Assembly: GCA_002509485.1 (NCBI GenBank)
Contig: DAWO01000132.1
Coordinates: 1-5,531 of the forward strand
Length of the DNA stretch: 5,531 nucleotides
Direction: 5' to 3'
Source of the DNA: Methanolinea sp. UBA477
Lineage (GTDB): Archaea; Halobacteriota; Methanomicrobia; Methanomicrobiales; Methanospirillaceae
Below the pieces are notes generated by a model. It worked only from the letters and a program-made list of their open reading frames with translations, made no database searches and was not told the DNA's origin. This document shows, piece after piece, positions 4,963 through 5,531 of this stretch (its first letter is position 1; the number at the start of each line of letters is the position of its first letter). The position numbers and the translations under genes were made by a program.

Positions 4963-4976
4963 TTTTAGATCTCCCT
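4963..4976 (+). repeat. Right copy of the 14-bp direct repeat, covering the stop of the Cache gene
   Basis: Identical to 3323-3336 on the same strand. On the minus strand it encodes the last residues (R-E-I) and the TAA (4965-4967) of the Cache-domain gene. Confidence 0.6.
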
Positions 4977-5531
4977 GATGATCATGACTCTCCATTCAGT
5001 CCCGTGCAGCCCGACGGTTTCCCAGTAACACTCCTTCCTGGCGATCTTTCCAAAGCCGGTATCATAGAACGAGTAGGTCGCATGCCCTGAACGGTCAACG
5101 GACAGCTGGCTCATCACATCGAAGATCTCCGGAAAATCCGCATACAGTGTCTCGTTGAGGGTCTCTTTGCCCACCTCTTCGGGGTCGGGGTCGTAGAGGA
5201 TACGGCCGTCCGTCTGGAGGACCATGAAGCTGCAGGGGGTGTTGTCTGTCGCATTCTCCAGAATGGGGGCGATCATGTCATAGGGGACAAATGCAGTGCT
5301 GACTGCGCCGCTGATTGCCCCGTCGGCCGAAAAGACCGGGTACTCGATGACCACGCCATATCCCCCCTGTGCAAGTGGGAAGAGTTTGCTCATCAGGGGC
5401 TCTTTCGTATCGAGGACGCCTGACACGGCCCCCTGGTAGCCAATCTCCTGCCCGATGAGCACTCTTGCAACCTCCGGTTCCGCAGAAAGGACAGTACCGT
5501 CAGGATCGAAGGTTACCGCGCTCAAAATGGC
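4965..5531 (-). CDS. Cache-domain extracellular sensory protein, C-terminal part
   Basis: A minus-strand frame enters from the right edge and ends at TAA 4967-4965, giving 188 residues of the C-terminus. The TTG at 5525 is internal, because the frame stays open beyond it (A-I before it). The sequence has the style of methanogen Cache sensor modules: a PAS-like beta sheet with VTFDPDGTVLSAEPEVARVLIG (about 6-27), a middle section VVIEYPVFSADGAISGAVSTAF and a second half with TDGRILYDPDPEEVGK (about 107-122), a classic Cache signature, ending ECYWETVGLHGTEWRVMIIREI. Such domains sit outside the membrane and bind small organic acids or amino acids. No kinase or chemotaxis domain follows, so it is a solitary C-terminal Cache domain; what precedes it (signal peptide, lipobox or membrane helix) is outside the window. 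The IS110 element lies directly downstream in the opposite orientation, 41 bases between the two stops, and does not break the frame. The ligand is unknown. Confidence 0.8.
   Translation of the reverse strand, partial: AILSAVTFDPDGTVLSAEPEVARVLIGQEIGYQGAVSGVLDTKEPLMSKLFPLAQGGYGVVIEYPVFSADGAISGAVSTAFVPYDMIAPILENATDNTPCSFMVLQTDGRILYDPDPEEVGKETLNETLYADFPEIFDVMSQLSVDRSGHATYSFYDTGFGKIARKECYWETVGLHGTEWRVMIIREI

Noticed and set aside
1..5531. CRISPR array, tRNA gene or tandem repeat array
   Set aside because: No regularly spaced repeats of 20-40 bases, no tRNA TψC or anticodon-arm pattern and no tandem units were seen.
5525..5531. TTG at 5525 as the start of the Cache protein
   Set aside because: The frame remains open to the window edge, no ribosome binding site precedes it, and the Cache domain would lack its first half.

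Overview
The window looks like chromosomal DNA of a methanogenic archaeon of the order Methanomicrobiales (Methanoregula-like). This is an inference from protein style: a PAS sensor kinase with the DHp variety common in those genomes, a solitary extracellular Cache domain, a small Thr/Pro-linker lipoprotein and a HemG-like flavodoxin. No rRNA, tRNA or CRISPR array is visible, so the assignment rests on resemblance alone.

Layout, left to right. Positions 1-937 (minus strand; homology reaches about 979) hold a membrane-anchored PAS histidine kinase. It has lost its N-terminal sensor half and runs off the left edge. Directly abutting it, head to head, 978-1235 (plus) is the 3' remnant of a class I SAM methyltransferase. 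Both genes lost their 5' parts at one breakpoint near 970-985, the pattern an inversion or deletion would leave. A lipoprotein gene (1350-1844, plus) follows, then a gene-free stretch with promoter-like sequence, then a flavodoxin (2223-2723, plus) ending in a strong hairpin terminator. Positions 2794-3322 have no credible gene but many hairpins, including a nested three-branched fold at 3100-3219.

The right third is dominated by an IS110-family insertion sequence. Its DEDD/Ser transposase (3649-4923) has a long non-coding left end and only about 40 bases after its stop, which is the arrangement of the IS110 group that carries a bridge RNA in the left end. A candidate bridge RNA lies at 3499-3638, closed by a perfect 11-bp stem and ending one base before the transposase ribosome binding site. 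The element sits at the 3' end of a convergent Cache-domain gene (minus, 4965 to the right edge). A perfect 14-bp direct repeat (3323-3336 and 4963-4976) covers that gene's stop codon, so the insertion appears to have left the reading frame intact.

How the parts work together. The kinase and Cache protein are sensory, the flavodoxin is a redox carrier and the lipoprotein is of unknown role. They do not form an obvious operon. The only coherent functional unit is the IS110 element: recombinase, putative guide RNA and terminal sequences. The most interesting leads are that putative RNA with its adjacent alternative hairpins, the unusual flanking repeat, the rearrangement junction, and the structured non-coding region before the element.
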